NCBI GenBank assembly: GCA_034359265.1
Contig: CP136891.1
Coordinates: 88,430,001-88,494,000, forward strand
Reading direction: 5' to 3'
Length of the DNA stretch: 64,000 nt
DNA from: Canna indica
Taxonomy: Eukaryota; Streptophyta; Magnoliopsida; Zingiberales; Cannaceae
Below, piece after piece: positions 35,009 through 46,076 of this stretch (position 1 is the stretch's first letter; each line of letters opens with the position of its first letter). Made by a program: the position numbers and the translations under genes. The notes beneath the pieces are model-generated. The model saw nothing but the letters and a program-made list of their open reading frames with translations. It was not told the DNA's origin and did no database searches.

Positions 35009-35394
35009 AATGTATTATAATATATGGACCAAGTAGAAGAATATTGGCCGTGATATATATATTTATATGCATGACTCACGTCATTATCTGATGTGGACCA
35101 TGTTTGTCCAATTTCTATCTTTATGTGGTCCACACTCTTGTTAGGATCAATTCATCTCTTAGGTATGATTAATAATTATGATGGACACTTTGGCTTTGAG
35201 GTATCATTTCAATGGAGACCGATAAGGTCACACTTGCACTTATGAGTAGAATACAGTCTACACCTGTGTCCATTGATTAGAATTTGGAGTTACACCTCAT
35301 AGATTACGAGGAGTATACATTTGAGCTAGAACTATGATGTCATCACTTACTATTACTAGTATAAGAGAACCAATTACACTAGTCGACAATGATT
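35009..35394. other. Detached 3' end of the TauE/SafE gene and downstream DNA
   Basis: The host sequence resumes after the copia. Joining 19474 to 35014 continues the last exon for two codons to a TAA at 35018-35020, so this is the displaced ancestral stop and 3' UTR. No other gene is seen up to 35394. Confidence 0.7.
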
Positions 35395-35610
35395 TTCTTC
35401 GAGCCTTATGAGGCCAGAGATATCAAGCTGGCCTGGCCCATTAGCACGATAACAAAAATTCAAAATCAGGGCTATTGAGCTCAATTTGGACCTGAATCAT
35501 GCTATTGGTCCCAATCGAAGCTCTTGGAATTGGGTTATCGGATCCAAATCGGGCTATCGAGCCCAAATCAGGCTACCAAACTGATTTGGGGCCAGTAGCC
35601 CGATGTTGAA
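35395..35610. repeat. Dispersed GAGCC/GGGCT repeat, copy 3
   Basis: Closely related to 4590-4770 (shared GAGCCTTATxGAGCC, TTAGCACGATAAxAAAAA) and to 1424-1530, followed by degenerate iterations of CCCAAATCAGGCTAxC. Noncoding. Confidence 0.55.
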
Positions 35611-35753
35611 TAACAATTCTTATAACATGGGGATTTTTTTTTAAAAAAAGTACCAATTTTGTTATTTGCTTGTACCTAAATTAAAACATATGCTATATAT
35701 GTGGATTTAAACACATGCAAACAAACACTATATATTTGACTTTTTGTGTTATA

Positions 35754-37198
35754 ATTTTTTTTACGAAACAAACACATTCAGCCAAAGCTCATTACTTCAA
35801 GGAAACTAAATCTGGAGGCCAGTCTTTATTCCAAATAAAACTTTGCTGCTTGAGCTTTGAATATTTTGCAAACCAATTAGTCGCACAATTGTAATCTCTC
35901 TTGATAAACTGAAACTTGACTTCTGTAAAATTTCCTACAAGATTTTCAATATAAAAAATTACATTTTTATTTTCTCAAAAAATAACCGATTAACTGTTAC
36001 AAACATATATCTACTACAGAACTAGAGTCACTTTTTATAATAACATTCTTATAATTTTGCTCCCAAACATGCATTAAAACTTCCTTAATTGCCAAGGCTT
36101 CATTTAAATGGATAGAGCAATTAAAGTGAAAGAAACCAACAGCAATGAAACAGTATTATCATTACTTCCAATAAAAGCATGGGAACCAAAATTAGGATTA
36201 ACGTTTGTAGCACCATCAGTATTGTATTTTGCCCAACCCGGAGGAGACAATTTCCAATCAACACAATCTTGAGTAGAATTATTAATATTCTTGCCCTCAG
36301 ATTTAACATTATTAATTAGAATTCTCAACATAGTAAATTGTCAAGGCCAAAGTGCTTGAGAACAAGGATTCAATACGAGGGTTAACGTTCTTAAAGACAA
36401 CACTATTCCTAATCATCCAAAGAGAATAGATAGCATTTAAATAGAGAGCCAAAGCAGTAGATTTATACTTACCTCCTCCTGAATTGGACGCCCCATTTAA
36501 GCCAACTAAACCCATAACTGATTTTATTCCGGCAAATCTTCCCTCAATCAATCCCCAAAGGGCCCTAGCTACCACACAATCAAGAAACAAGTGCAACAAG
36601 TGTGAACTAGTTTCCTAATGGCTGCCACAAAGGGCAAAACATTGGGAATTAACCATCCCAAACTTAAATAGCCTCTCAAAAGTAGGAATTAGTCTATTAT
36701 GCATAACTTTCCATACAAAAGTTTTAACTTTAGGGGCAACCGGGGTATTCTAAAGAAATTTCCACTTAGAGAGGCTAGATAGGTTGGGATGTAAATTTTT
36801 AACAATAAAAAAATAAGATGACTTAGAAGTGATAACCCTCTTATGGTCAGACCACCAGATCCAGTCATCATCACTGAGCTTACCGGAAGTATAATACCAA
36901 AAATAGCCTCCACCAAATTCACACCAAAGAAATCATAAAGTACAGATACATTCCAAGAGCCATTATTAGTCAAAAAATCCACATTAAGATTCATGTCAAA
37001 CAAGCACACATTAACAAAAGATGGTTTCCAAAACAAAGGAACGTCAAATATCCAACTATCAAGCACAATGGAGGTAAGTAGACCATTTCCAACCAATTTT
37101 TTCAAACATGTTTTCAAAGCATAAGAAGCCGAGCATATCAATTTCCATGAATTACTCCTACCAAATTTATTACAAGGATTCCATAAAGAAAAACCATA
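35754..37198 (-). pseudogene. LINE (L1-like) 3' half: zf-RVT and RNase H
   Basis: Minus-strand pieces in order: the end of the reverse-transcriptase region and linker (37201-36689), the zinc-binding zf-RVT region with LHLFLDCVVARALWG and LNAIYSLWMIRNSVVF (36599-36312), then RNase H with WKLSPPGWAKYNTDGA (about 36270). The tail reads FIKRDYNCATNWFAK (about 35900) and ends near a T-rich run at 35750, the expected poly(A) side. Frameshifts and stops are frequent. The 5' end is cut exactly where a CACTA terminus starts at 37199, so that element inserted into or next to this LINE. Confidence 0.8.
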
Positions 37199-37848
37199 CA
37201 CTACTAGAATATTAGTTATCGGCCACGGGGCTCACCGACGGCCGCCCAGGCCGTCAGAATAGTTCATAGCTTTTCGACAGGCGCAACGGCTTTTCGACAG
37301 CCGTAATGGCCATGGCTGATGTAACTAAATTAGTCGCGGCTCGCATACGATCGCCCAAGGCCGTCGATCATAGCCGATGGCGTGCATGGGGTGTGAAATA
37401 AAATAACTTAGTAGCGACGGTTTAACGGGGGCACCTAGCTTTCGGTGAAATAAAATATGTCATTAGCCACGACTAGCATTGGCCGTCGCTTATTAATTGA
37501 TGGTGTACGTGAACGCGGCGCGAAAATAAAAAAACTCTTCACTCATAATTAGTGTGGGCCTCGTCGATCGTCGTTGATATCATTAGTAGTTGTCCATGGT
37601 TTACCGACGGCTGATGGGCCGTTGGTGATAAAGCTTCTTATTTGCGTTCGCACTTGACCTTTCCTCTTTCCCCCGCTCTCTTCTCTCTCCGTTGCCAACT
37701 GAGTTGTCGCCGCCGCTGATCGTTTCCTTGGTACCGACTTCGCCCACCGTCAACGTCACCTTCTCGTCGTCGATTTTGCCGCTGAGCCACTGTCGACGAA
37801 GACGCCGCCCTAGCCAATCGAGCCCCAATCTCCACGCACCGGCCCAGT
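37199..37848 (+). mobile_element. CACTA left end (third CACTA), interrupted by gypsy
   Basis: Terminus CACTACTAGAATATTAG at 37199, then subterminal CCGACGGCC/GCCGTCG motifs to about 37620, then a GC-rich leader (37630-37848) like those of other CACTA elements. The part at 37390-37600 matches 5786-6030. The leader is cut by gypsy gag at about 37849, and about 100 bp of it (37749-37848) recurs after the gypsy LTR at 40809-40908. No right terminus was found. Confidence 0.7.
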
Positions 37849-37855
37849 TCATTCA

Positions 37856-38590
37856 GTTACGTCAAGGGATGAGGCGAGTGGTAGAGTATGCCAGCAAGTT
37901 TGATACGCTCGTGATGTTCGTCCCAGATTTGGTTTCCACCAGTAGCAGACGGGCAGAGTTCTTTTTCAACGGACTGAACAACTCCATTAAGGGGTTGATG
38001 GCTAGTGAGGAGCTGGATAGCTATGACAGAGTTCTGAGGCGGGCGCTGCAGGCGGAGGCGACTCATGCTGAGATGTTCCCGGATCGTCAACAGGTAGAGG
38101 CCATCCGACCAGGTCAGATGTAGGAGAAGATGAGTGGAGGCTATGACGAGTCGACAAAGGAGGCAGAGCAATCCTACCCACTATACGACGAGGGTGGCAG
38201 CGAGGATGATATCCAGATTTCTCAGCCTCAACAGAAAAGAGCGAGGATGATGTCGACTCAGCCGCAGGGATCTTCTATGCAGGGGGACCAGTCGAGTAGA
38301 TATCAGTTTCGTTGTTTCAAGTGTGGAGATGCTTCCCATGGAGCTAGAGATTGCCCACTGCCTCAGCGTATCTGCTTTAAATGCAGGTAGCCCGGTCACA
38401 TCACTAGAGAGTGTCCGACCAGGCAACAGACAGGAGGTCAGAGCTCTCAGCAGCAACAGAGGGGCCCGCAGCATAGTACCCAGCAGTCCGCCAAAGTGTT
38501 CGCTCTATCCCAAGAGCAGACCCAGGGAAGTGTTCGTGTTGACCAGCATGATCTTCCGGAGACAGGTATTCAAATTTGGGGGACCAAATT
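37856..38590 (+). pseudogene. Gypsy gag with two zinc knuckles
   Basis: Encodes the Retrotrans_gag C-terminal half (IQLRQGMRRVVEYASKF, SSRRAEFFFNGLNNSIKG), a stop at 38119, then two CCHC knuckles: CFKCGDASHGARDC and CFKC-R-stop-PGHITREC. A Gln-rich stretch and KVFALS, the usual link into protease, follow. The second knuckle is broken by a TAG at 38388. Chromovirus-like (Tekay/CRM-type) organisation is likely. Confidence 0.8.
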
Positions 38591-38607
38591 TTTTTAGGTG
38601 GGGAGAA

Positions 38608-40808
38608 TGTTATAACCTGCAAGTGGAGGACCTATTTGTAAATATTTTTATTAGAGGGGCCTTATTGCAAAAGTGTCTAAATATATTTAATTAGCCCTAA
38701 TCCCCTCTCTAATTCTTTTCTCCCTCTCTCGATTCCTGTAGCAGCGACGACCGGCGGAGGAGCGTGCGTGCAACGGCTGTGAGAAGACTCCGGTGAATCG
38801 GAGTTCGGAGGAGATTTCTGGTAGGAGTCTTCTATCTCTTCATTGTTTAATCGTAGTTTACCGTATCTTCGTTCATCGGCGATATAGAGGAGGAGGTGGA
38901 GGGCAGCGGCGGGACCTGTCCGTCCAAGGTATACTGTTGGCTTTGGTCGAGGTATAGTGTAGGTCTTGGCAGCCGGTGTTGCTGCGTGTCGTCGGGCTCA
39001 TGGACTAGGTGATCAATGAGCCGTGGCAACCTCTGCTGTTGTCTGTGGCAAGCAGTAGCCGCGGCACGCCATAGGCGGTGCCGCAGCCGTCTCCGGCACT
39101 CGGCCGGTGCCATGTCGGCGCCGGAGGTCGCAGGGGAGGCCGAAGGGGGCGGGCGGAGGGTCACCGGTGGCCGGGAGGGCTGCCCGGCGTGGACCCGAGT
39201 GGAGAGGAGGCAGTGTCGGGGAAGGGAGGCCGTCGTGGCCTCCCGATTGTGAGCTGGTACCCGCCGGCGTCGGGGGAGAGGTCGACGAGGCCGGCGGGGG
39301 GCGGTCGGCGTGGCTTCGAGCGGAGCAGGGGAGGACGAAGTCAGGCGGGCATCGGGTAGGAGACGAGTGGGAGATGAATTTATTAAATAGGTTAATTAAG
39401 AAGAGAGCTGTATCGCATGAAATAGGGTTAAATTATAGAATATTAGGGTATTTTTATAGTTAATCGTAGGATTGTCGGATCGAGTCGAGGTGAATACCAA
39501 AGTTGTAGGTTTTTGCATTCTGAACGTGATGGTGGTGTCGGATTTCTGATCAGAAGTCATCTAGTAGGTCTTTTCTATATTTCAGTGTTATTTGATAGAT
39601 GTAAGTTATTTAACTCAGTTGATAAATAATTAAATAATATAGAATAATGGTATTCTATGTTAGGTGGTAATTTAGAGTATAGATGATTGTGGTTGGGCGC
39701 GTGTTGACTCCTGCTGTAGCCGATGAATGTTGAATAGGTAAATTAACGATTTTACCATTTGCTTCTATTTGATTGATTTGCTTCTGAAATTCGTTGATCT
39801 CCTGTTGCATTATGTTGTTGAACATGCTATGTTGATAATTGCATGAGTCTGATTAGCTGTTGTTTGTTAATGATTATTGAGCATGATATTATGCTAGACA
39901 TTGTGCACACTGTTAGTGTTGTCATAAGTGGTACTTGCTAACATGAATTACTCTGGTTGCATCTTCAGTTGATAGTTGTGGCATTTATTGTTGTTAGCAT
40001 TGTATATCAGTTGTAGTGTGTCATGTGGTGAGGTCTAGCTATCATGCTGCTTATTGTTGTATCAGTTATTGTTGTCAGTATCGTAGGTCAGTTGTTGATG
40101 GCATACTGCATTATAATCGTTATGGGCGCAAGTCTGGACACAGTTGATTTATTGCCCGAGGTGTATGGGCAGTGACACCGGTGATCACAAAATTTTCACA
40201 TGAGGCGCAGCGTCGCGCTGTTAGACGTTGGCGGGCTCGTGTGCGACGTCGATGTGTTAGACGTCGACGAGCTATCTTGTAGACAGTCGCATCTCTAGTT
40301 GGAGCGGGCTTGAGGTGCCGCTCTCGAGGTGCGAGAGTGCAGGGGAAATCCACTTGTCCACTACACTCTTGATTGGTATGAGTTGCATTAGTTGATAGAT
40401 GAAAAGGTGTCTGGTTGTTGTCATGTTGCACTTTATTGCAGAGTCATATGTTGTTGTTGTATTTGGTAGTGTCATTGCATCATGATTGATGTCCTTATTG
40501 TTGACATATTGATTCTCCTACTCAGCTTTCCGCTGATGTTGTTTGTTATTGCCTCAGTTTTGCAGGTATGTCGGTAGTTGAAGTTAGGTAGCTAGAGTCC
40601 TGGAGGAGGAGGCATCATCTACTGCTTAGATGTTTTCTCAGTTGTTTTTTTATTGATGTGGAGCATTATGTAGGAAACTCTTAGTTGAAATGATGAATTC
40701 AATTGTTCATGTTGAGACATTCTGGTGTATTTTTGTGGTTTAGTTTTAGGTTGCGCTTCTCCTAGGTGAGGTCCCTTATATAGGGATAAACCTAGGCGGG
40801 GCGTAACA
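38608..40808 (+). repeat. Gypsy LTR, 2.2 kb
   Basis: Begins TGTTATAACCTG and ends GGGGCGTAACA. A GC-rich central part (38900-39350) precedes AT-rich sequence. Its segment at 39395-39595 is closely matched by 63768-63975 in the LTR at the right edge of the window. Confidence 0.75.
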
Positions 40809-41310
40809 GTCAACATCACCTTCTCGTCGTCGATTTCGCCGCTGAGCCACTGTCGACGAAGACGCCGCCCTAGCCAATCGAGCCCCAATCTCCACGCACC
40901 GGCCCCAATCTCCTCGATTGGTAATATCTTCGGAAATGATAAGATGATCATCTTGTTTAAGGTCTCCTTGTGGTGCCTCTTGCGAAAGCACATCATGTTC
41001 CACAGCAGGTGCACCCTAGGATGCATCATCCCCATTGAAGCTGTTCTTGCGAGCCTCGCGAGATACATCTTGATATCTTGGTTGTCGACAACCTTCGTCT
41101 CTTCGGTTCGTCCTTTGCCACCCTCTACTTTTCGGACTTTTTTGTGTTTCAAATCATGAGTTGTGTCTTCGGCTGCATCTTTAGTTCTTGTGTGAGGCGC
41201 GCAGGTCCTTGCTGTGAAATTTAGCACTATTCTCTGATGGTTTTTTGTAGTTGCTCTCCTCATATGCCTTCGTCTGATGATCATAAGAATGCTTAATCTG
41301 GTAAATTATC
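40809..41310 (-). other. Duplicated CACTA leader plus unidentified coding-like block
   Basis: 40809-40908 repeats 37749-37848 with a few changes. Beyond it, 40915-41285 is open on the minus strand for most of its length, Lys/Arg-rich in one frame and acidic in another (EHDVLSQEAPQGDLKQDD). I do not recognise the product. It may be CACTA leader or a captured gene piece. Confidence 0.35.
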
Positions 41311-42031
41311 CAGGAACAGACAATCACCACTAATAGGCATAATTGGAGAGCATTCTTTAATGTGAACCCTTTTGATCTCTAATTCCTAGTAGTCACCTGC
41401 CTCAACATGGAGTAGTACTTTTTTCTCTCCTTCAGATATTGATAAATTACTAAAAGAATTAGTGTCTGTCCATGAGAAAAAAAGATTGGACATCGAAATG
41501 ATTAATTTATCACACACAGGAATGAAAATGGAGGTTGAATAATTGAAGGATGGCAAATGCAGACATATAATTCCACAAGCAAAAAAGTTGCATTTGTTCT
41601 CAATGAAGAAAAAAAAAACAGATTATGACAAAGAAAGTTGCAAGACTAAAACAAGTAATGCAAATTATAACACAAGGAGTCGCATGCACTCTTTACAATA
41701 TTTTAATTAAAAAATTTTATTAACATAAATTTTCATTCATTTAATGCCTATGACATTGACAACATTTTAATTATCAATTATATTATAATTATTTAAATAA
41801 AATTTAAAGTAAACATCAAAAATCTTATAGTCAAGTTAGCATGATTTGCTTTCGGCCATAAAACAATAATTAAGCTTATAGTCAAATTACCAAATTCACG
41901 AGTGAATTATTGCAACTTTCATATCATGAATGCTATATATATATATATAACCATCAAGCTAATTAATCTACTTCAAAGCACTCAACTAGATCCATTTCTG
42001 GTTCTTCATCCATCATCTTCATTAATTACAC
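41311..42031. other. Intergenic DNA and 5' flank of second P450 relic
   Basis: No gene. 41587-41690 resembles 54690-54810 (TTGCATTTxTTCTCAAxGAAG..., AAATTATAACACAA), and 41870-41915 resembles 57197-57240 (ATAGTCAAATTACCAAATTC). From 41945 to 42031 it is near-identical to 14860-14950. These look like dispersed remnants of one duplicated P450 neighbourhood. Confidence 0.5.
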
Positions 42032-42240
42032 ATGGAGTTGTTCACATGCATTGTTGCTCTCTTCGCTCTTCTCCTTCTCCTCCTTCATGCATTGTTCACA
42101 TGGAGCCCTCCCTCGATCCCCATCATCGGCCACCTCGATCCACTTGTTCGAGAAGCCCTTGCACCACGCCCTCACCTGCATCACTGCCCGCTACGGCCCG
42201 GTCATCATGCTCCGCTTCGCTTACCATCAATAGCTGCTTA
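42032..42240 (+). pseudogene. CYP81-like P450 pseudogene, copy 2 (N-terminus only)
   Basis: ATG at 42032 opens MELFTCIVALFALLLLLL, a membrane anchor, followed by SPPSIPIIGHLDPL. Then comes the same one-base frameshift as in copy 1, after which FEKPLHHALTCITARYGPV and MLRFAYHQ are read in the other frame to a TAG. Compared with copy 1 it keeps the start codon and CITARYGPV but lacks a Lys/Arg-rich linker. It is cut near 42250 by a copia fragment. Sharing the frameshift means it was copied from an already broken gene, or copied to it. Confidence 0.82.
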
Positions 42241-42254
42241 AACCTGCTTCCGTC

Positions 42255-42945
42255 ATTTCCAATTATAAGGTAGTTAATACCTACCTTTCCTTCTGCTTCT
42301 GTGAGCCAATGCTAACACTCCCCTGGCAAGTTGGTAGAATGGAAAAAGGGTTTTCCATTTCCAGCTTGGAATATAATTTTTGGTGTTGAGGAATGACAGA
42401 GCTTTAGTGAGTATATCGGCTGGTTGCTCTTCACTTGGGAGGTATCTGGGTTCAATCATTCTTGCTTGAGTCGCAATATAATGGAATAACTTCCTTTTGC
42501 TTTATCCCTATCTCTGTCGTCAAGTTTGCAACCCAGACAAGCTCTGTTGTGGCGCTCGACAAAGCTCTCAGCTCACTTTCTGCGCTTGATCGACTGACGG
42601 TAGCTTATTTTTTGCATCTCAAGTTTACTACTGAGGAGCCTAGCTTAACTATATACCTTGTTACTGATTTCCTGCTTTGAGCATAACTGCCCCAATATGC
42701 GTCCGAGAAACTAGTCAAGGTCAACTCTGTATCTGAAGGATAGAACAATCCCAACCCTACTGTTCCTTTCAAATACTTCAGAATTCTTAATGCTGTTTGT
42801 AAGTGCATCGTAGTTGGTTTTTGCACATGCTGACTTAGTTTGTGTACACTATACATTACATCAGGTCTGGTGATGGTGATGTAAAGCAGCTTACCTATAA
42901 GTGTTCTATAGGTTGACGAGCAATCGTTTAGCTGGCTTCGTGGAA
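42255..42945 (-). pseudogene. Copia fragment: RT C-terminus, RNase H and start of 3' LTR
   Basis: Minus-strand order: YRTLIGKLLYITITRPDVMY, LRILKYLKGTVGLGLFY, FSDAYWGSYAQSRKSVTRY, then YLPSEEQPADILTKAL (42450-42400), followed by a purine tract and TGTTAGC at 42317, the likely 3' LTR start running left. It differs from the copia at 19.5 kb in sequence. Truncated on both sides, by the P450 relic on the left and the LINE on the right. Confidence 0.8.
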
Positions 42946-45900
42946 AGTTTGTTCGTATTTGCGTGGATTTAGATTTTACCAAACCTTTAAAGCAAGGCTT
43001 ATGGATCTAAAAATCGGGCGCTGGCATCTTTCAAGCCATCAAGTATGAACGTCTTCCGGTTTTTTGTTTTAAATGTGGAATTATTGGTTATAATATAAAA
43101 GATTGTGCTGTTATTAACCCTTCAGTTGATAAATTTTTGTTTGCTACTTTTTTTGAAAAAAATGTTATTCCTACTAAGGATAGGACCTTGAACTATTTGG
43201 CTGATGCCACTGGGAATTCTAATAATGTGGATGAAAGCAGTACCATTTATAGTCCCTAGATTAAGGTCACTAGGAAAGGTAGGAATTTTAATAAACCTAG
43301 AGGTTACAATGCTGGTTTTAATTCTAATATAGGCTCTTTTCCTCCTAATAATAACCTAATTCAAAATAAAAAAGTTAGGTTCAAAACTAATGTGAATGAG
43401 GAGGATATGAAAACTAATCACTCATTAGACGATTTTCATCTAGATGAAATGGAAAATGATGATAACCATCTTGTTGAATCTAAGGTTGATAACCCCCTTT
43501 TCTCCTATAGTGATCAGCCTGATGTTGATAACCCTTCCTTAGTGAATGTTCCTATTAAGATAGTTGCTAGTCTTACTAAGGGTAGCCTTGGTGATCAGAA
43601 CCTTGGAAAAGATATTAATTTACCTAGTGAAAAAAAAGGACAAAAATAAAGACAAAGTTGATTCTATTACTTCTTCCTTCACTAGCTTTGTTAAGCATGT
43701 CTCTTCTACTTTAGGAAATGCTGAGAAAAGTGAAGCTATTCCTTCTGTTCCTGTCCATAGTGGTGTTAGCAAATTTAAATTTCAAACTAAGAAAGGTAAA
43801 TTCACCAAAGTTGAAATATCTAAAAACCTTGCTAAATTTGATAATATTATACACACCAAAAAGAAAAAGAAAGTCAAGAAGGACAATATCCACCTTAAAA
43901 ATGAGCATGATAGCATTGTTAGTTCCATTCCTATCAAGTTTGGTTCTTCCTCCATAGTTGATACTTGCTGCCCAAATTCTATTGTGGATTCTATGATTCC
44001 TAATGTTAGTACTTTCAATTTAGTTATTCATGAAGATACTTAACTGGAATTGTAAAGGTCTTAGAAGAAGACTTGTAAAAGATTTTATCAGATCCTATGT
44101 AAAGCTAAATTCTGTAAATCTTTGCTCTAGACTTTATTTCCTGCCTTCGTAAGTGTTGGTCTGGTGCTGCTGTTAGTTCTTTGGGGACCTTTGGTGGCCT
44201 TCTCTTTGCTTGGAATAACTCTATCATTACTTCTCAGGTTATTTCTAAAACTTTAAACCTTATTATTGTTGTTGTTCAATTTAATGACCTAAAATCTTGG
44301 ATTTTTTTTGGTCTTTATGCTGACACCAATCCTGTAAATAGGAACTGCTTATGGAATTATTTAGGGAACTTACACTTTAATAATATGCCTTGGATGTTAA
44401 TTGGTGATTTCAACTGTGCAATTAATTCTACTGATAAGCTTGGTGGTTCGAATTTTTGTGTAAATAATAATGTTCTCATGTTTCGTAAATGTATTGAGGA
44501 TTGTGATTTCACTGATCTTGGCTTCTCTGATGTTAAGTATACTTGGTGCAATAATAGAAATAATTTACATAGGATTTTTGTTAGGCTTGATAGAGCTTAT
44601 GCTAACTCTGTTTGGCTTTCTTTGTTTAGTAAATCTTCTATTATGCATCTTAATAGGTTTGTCTCTGACCATTGCCCTATTATTTTGAATGTTGTTTCCT
44701 CTTGCTCCTCTTGCTTGAATAGATTTCGTTTTCAAAATTTTTGGATTCAATACCCCCAAGTTGCTGAAATAGTTGATCATTTTTGGAATTCAAATATTTC
44801 TAGCAATAATATGTTAGCTTCTATTCCTAAGGTACTTGCTATTCTTAGAAACAAAATTTCTTTTTGGAACAAATACCACTTAGGTGATTTATAATCTAGC
44901 CTTAGTGAATTTAATGTTTATATTAATGAATTGGAATCTAGGGGGGACTTCTCTCCTCTTAATGATTTTGAGGTCATATTTCTTACTAGCTTATACAATA
45001 AATATAAGGCTATTAGAAGACAAATCAATTTAAAATGGTAGGCAATGTCTAAGGAAAAATGGTTTAAGGATGGTGACCTTAATATAAAATTTTACCATAG
45101 GGCTGTCATAAAGAATAAGAGGAAAAATTGGATTTTTTCTATTCATGATATTAATTCTTGTGTCTCTGATTCTTTAGCAATTTGTCAATGTTTTGCTAAT
45201 TGCTACTCTACCATGTGGACCTTTGATGATAAAAATTTCCTAAATACAATTACTCTTCCCAATATGTCTGTTATTTATAATAACATGATCTCATCATTAG
45301 TTGCTCCTTTTTCTTTGGATGAAATCTCTATGGCTGTGAAGTCCTTAGGTAAGGGTAAAAGCCCTGGTCCTGATGGCTACACTGGTGAATTCTATCTGTC
45401 TTATTAGAACATTGTTTCTAGTTCTTTCTTTCATGTCTTTTCTGAATTTTATGATAATTTTGCTTTGCCAAATGGTTGGAATGAAACTGATTTAATTTTT
45501 ATTCCTAAATCAAATAATCCTTCTTGCGTTAAGGATTATAGGCATATTTCTTTATGTAATGTCAATTATAGAATCCTCTCTAAAGTTCTTGCTGGTCGAA
45601 TGAAACAGGTTTTGAATGATTTGATCTCCTATAATCAAATTGCTTTCATTAGAGGTAGATCAATTCATGACAATATCATTATGACTCAAGAAATAATTCG
45701 TTCCATCTATAACTTTAAGGGCGAAAATCCTTATGTGGTTGTCAAAATTGATTTAGAAAAAACTTTTGATAGGATATATTAGGATGTTATTTTTGGTATG
45801 CTCAATCATCTTGGCTTCCCTAATAAGTTTATTAATTGGATGAAAAGTTGCATAACTTCTGCTACTTTTAAATGTTGCATTAACAATTATTGTTCTGATT

Positions 45901-46076
45901 CTTTTAATGCTCATTGTGGTATTAGGCAAGGGGATCCAATTTCCCCTTACATTTATTTAATTGTTAGTCAGCTTCTTTCCTCTATGCTTAATCATAATAT
46001 GGACTTTGTTTTAATTTCCCCTGTCAAAATTAAAAATACCTTCAGTATTTATTTGTCACTTGATGTATACTAATGA
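42946..46076 (+). pseudogene. LINE (L1-like) 5' half: ORF1, endonuclease and RT
   Basis: ORF1 part: FVRICVDLDFTKPLKQGLW and the knuckle CFKCGIIGYNIKDC, then a long low-complexity Asn/Asp/Lys region. ORF2 starts near 44030 with LNWNCKGLRRR (endonuclease); later WMLIGDFNCAINSTDK, FTDLGFSDVKYTWCNN, RLDRAYANSVW and SDHCPI are AP-endonuclease motifs. RT: KWFKDGDLNIKFYH, GKGKSPGPDGYTGEFY, IPKSNNPSCVKDYRHISLCN, QIAFIRGRSIHDNI, VVKIDLEKTFDR, GIRQGDPISPYIYL. The sequence ends at 46076, at the RT catalytic YADD position (reads as TND). Several stops (for example 45405, 45779). Low GC differs from the host exons. Confidence 0.88.

Larger units (their letters stand above)
37849..40808 (+). mobile_element. 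Gypsy relic: partial gag joined to one LTR
   Basis: Ty3/gypsy remnant starting in the middle of gag (37849), running to the protease start, then jumping to the purine tract (GTGGGGAGAA) and a 2.2-kb LTR (38608-40808, TGTTATAACC...GCGTAACA). Protease-to-integrase and the 5' LTR are missing. A GTCAA follows the LTR (40809) and the matching GTCAA lies at 37749, 100 bp upstream of where gag begins, so the left junction has been rearranged. Confidence 0.78.

Noticed and set aside
39016..39463. Gly/Arg-rich open frames on both strands
   Set aside because: They lie inside the gypsy LTR; similar frames occur at the matching place of the LTR at 63.5 kb, so they reflect GC-rich LTR sequence.
43564..44043. 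Separate Lys-rich gene
   Set aside because: It lies between LINE ORF1 knuckle and endonuclease sequence in the same orientation, so it is the low-complexity end of LINE ORF1 after a frameshift.
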